Shown piece after piece: positions 62,057 to 64,000 of a stretch of 64,000 bases of DNA. A program made the position numbers and the translations under genes. Source of the stretch: Apostichopus japonicus (lineage: Eukaryota; Echinodermata; Holothuroidea; Aspidochirotida; Stichopodidae); assembly GCF_037975245.1 (NCBI RefSeq), contig NC_092567.1, forward strand, positions 6,632,714 to 6,696,713. Direction: 5' to 3'. The notes under the pieces were generated by a model. That model was not told the DNA's origin. It ran no database searches and saw only the letters and a list, made by a program, of their open reading frames with translations. The stretch's first letter is position 1, and every line of letters begins with the position of its first letter.

Positions 62057-62349
62057 CCCGCCAATCAGTCTATCACCCAAATAATATTTTAGACGCAATC
62101 TAGTTCGGTCATTTCAGTATGTTACTTGGCTGAAAGCCCAGTCAATCTTTCTTTATTTTCCACACGCAATTTTCAGATTTGTCGAAAACTGTCAATGCCG
62201 GTGTCAAACTCACAAAAGATTTGTCATGATATTTCAAAGTAACTTACCAGATTGTTTTTTTTTTCTATTTCACTAAACTCTTTGATGACCATATCATAAC
62301 ATGGGATCTCAAAATAAAGGATGTTGAGAAAACTTTAGAGCACCTAAGA

Positions 62350-62450
62350 AGGCCTGGGAAGTGTCATTTCCAACGATCTGGGAGGCCCTTTTAGCTAAAA
62401 ATTTACGGTACGCTACGCGCCAACCCATGGTGGCGCTCCGCTTAGATAGT
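62350..62450 (-). repeat. Shared hairpin module in the large hAT element
   Basis: GTCATTTCCAACGATCTGGG through GCGCCAACCCATGGTGGCGC to TCCGCTTAGATAG. It lies about 85 bp from the element's right end. Confidence 0.7.
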
Positions 62451-62545
62451 AACAAAAAAATGGTCAAGCCCCCCAGAAAATGTTCAAGCCCCCAGCGCCC
62501 CCCCCCCCCCACTGAAAAAATCCTGGCTACGCCACTGATAGCAAT

Positions 62546-63084
62546 TTACAACAAAATGGCAAATTCCTTGCATCTAGGAGTGAGATCTTCAACATTATGC
62601 TGCGAAATGTCAATTCATCATTTTGCACCTCGATAATTTTCTGGTAATTTTGCGTTCATAGAATCTTCTATAGCCGCTTGAAGTGTATACGTGTTATGGG
62701 TCGTAGCGTATAAGTCTTATGGAAAAGACAAAACAATACTTAGTTATTACACTGCAACTCACCAAATTACAATTTGGACGGCATCTTGACTATTCACAAC
62801 AGATCTTCCGAAGTCCAAATATAAAAGGGGTCCGGCACTAAATATATAATAAAAACGCAATATGCAAATAATGAAAATATTTTGATGGTCTTGACCATTC
62901 CAGTAAAGCAAAGATAAGGGGCTAGTGTAAGTTCCAAAGAAAAACGCGTACTATCGCCTAGCGAAATCTATCGTGATAGTATTTCGTCACTACAAGTGTC
63001 ACCAAGACAGCATGAAAATTAGACATGTTTGGCACTTTTCAGGATATTGTTTACTACGAGCTCACAAAGAAGTCAATATTTTAT
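62546..63084. other. Stretch without supported features
   Basis: AT-rich spacer after the hAT element. No gene or RNA recognised. Confidence 0.4.
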
Positions 63085-63640
63085 CATTTCTAAAGACTTT
63101 TGAAATGACGAGATGAAAGTATTTTGGTATTTCAACATTAATCAGAAAATTTCTAAATTATACACTTGGAGAGAAGTCGGGGAGGGGTGGGAGGGGGGCA
63201 ATGTTACATTCAGCTGAGAAGAAGGCCACTGCTACGAGTGTACACCCCTCCCCCCCCCTTACGACTTTACAAAAACATTGTTCATAGGTAAAACTGCATG
63301 GTGTATGGAGCCAATTTAAGACCTTATTGGTGGTCTAATTATGCCTCGGGGTGCACCAGTTAACATCAATTTTCAAAAAGAATTCAGGAGACGGGGCTAC
63401 TGAGATTTGCCTTCAACAAGCCAACGACCACACCTCCGCCATTTTTAAATTCTCTAGCCTTTCCATAATAGTGTAGGACCTACCTAAGTCAGTTGGGATT
63501 TGCTCCCCCCCCCCCCCCCTTGAAATCCTATATTATAATGGGGGTTGAGAAGGGGTCCCATTCTCCTAGTCCTGCAAACCGATTTCAAGTAGTAGATAAC
63601 CAATGCATCTGCCATTAAAATCAGTTACATGGCTACATGA
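63085..63640. repeat. Repeat block, copy 2 (partner at 50345-50935)
   Basis: Direct-orientation partner, near-identical over AAGACTTTTGAAATGACGAG to GGCTACATGAAGGTA. It has a shorter C-rich middle and a C16-17 run at 63504-63520. Confidence 0.85.
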
Positions 63641-64000
63641 AGGTAACATGCAATAATGTGTACCTCTTTGTCAGGCATTTTTGTATATAGGAATAATATA
63701 CTGGTTTGGCAACATGTCCACCCAACGGCTATTTACAGAATAACTGGACGCGAGCAAGACTGCATTTTCTGATTTTTTTTTTTATGCAATTATACAATAG
63801 TGATTTTAACATCGGTCAGTTCAGTTCTTAAACTTCACACTAGTATTTTTTAGCACAACCTTAATTTAAGTTTAGACAAAAATTATAGTCTAACTACGCC
63901 CCAGAATTGTTTCAGTCGGAGGACTCCCACAACCCCGTACATGGAATTGCATTCAACGACTACTCCACAGCAACAACATCAAAACTTTCGGATCCACATA
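63641..64000. other. Window end, nothing supported
   Basis: Unlike the sequence following the partner block, so the expected start of a third segmental copy is not seen here. Confidence 0.4.

Larger units (their letters stand above)
60771..62537 (+). mobile_element. hAT-type element, 1,767 bp, with perfect 8-bp target duplication and nested fragments
   Basis: Starts CAGTGGCGTAGCTACGGGG and ends CCTGGCTACGCCACTG; the outer 12 bases are exact inverted repeats. Flanks are ATAGCAAT on both sides (60763-60770 and 62538-62545). The right subterminal region carries the hairpin module at 62350-62450. The interior contains a LINE RT fragment (61367-61507) joined to a relative of the 375-bp MITE (61508-62056). 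No transposase is recognisable, so the element is non-autonomous or gutted. Confidence 0.9.

Overview
The window looks like nuclear DNA from a marine invertebrate, most likely a deuterostome. It is AT-rich, has no prokaryotic gene organisation, shows GT/AG splice-type boundaries, and is dominated by transposable elements and satellites. The NACHT/NLR exon, the Penelope-type reverse transcriptase and the many CAGTGGCG-ended hAT elements together fit an echinoderm such as a sea cucumber. The species call is inference from family resemblance, not from a search.

Layout. 1-2.6 kb is a pile of hAT-like elements, two of them with perfect 8-bp target duplications. 5.6-8.4 kb is a GGATG/GGATA minisatellite. 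10.8-13.4 kb, minus strand, is a Penelope-like retroelement: a short basic upstream ORF, a 674-codon reverse transcriptase without the usual GIY-YIG endonuclease, and a hammerhead-ribozyme-like motif just downstream. 18.4-21.5 kb, plus strand, is the best cellular gene: a NACHT-domain (NLR-type) exon with two possible upstream exons and a fold-back MITE in the proposed intron. 22.4-23.2 kb holds a long (TA)n tract and two tandem tRNA-derived SINE copies. 24.4-29 kb holds a diverged local duplication, a tandem array of hairpin units and a fold-back transposon. 29.0-31.8 kb is a transposon that also covers the left window edge in inverted orientation; each copy has been hit by a different hAT insertion. 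33.2-34.7 kb is a C-rich minisatellite.

36.1-59.1 kb is a direct segmental duplication (copy A about 36.1-49.0 kb, copy B about 51.0-59.1 kb). Comparing the copies exposes insertions: a 2.74-kb composite element flanked by two 467-bp MITE-like units (A only), a 2.7-kb repeat rich in nuclear-receptor half-sites (A only), and a dispersed 16-bp GTCAC-ACAC-GTGAC motif whose number differs between copies. Several conserved plus-strand open stretches with splice-like borders suggest remnants of an unrecognised multi-exon gene. 59.8-62.5 kb contains a MITE carrying telomere-like repeats and a 1.77-kb hAT element with a perfect 8-bp target duplication, which contains a LINE reverse transcriptase fragment and another hAT relative.

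Only the NACHT exon and the Penelope reverse transcriptase are confident coding calls. Most other long open frames are products of stop-free satellite repeats.
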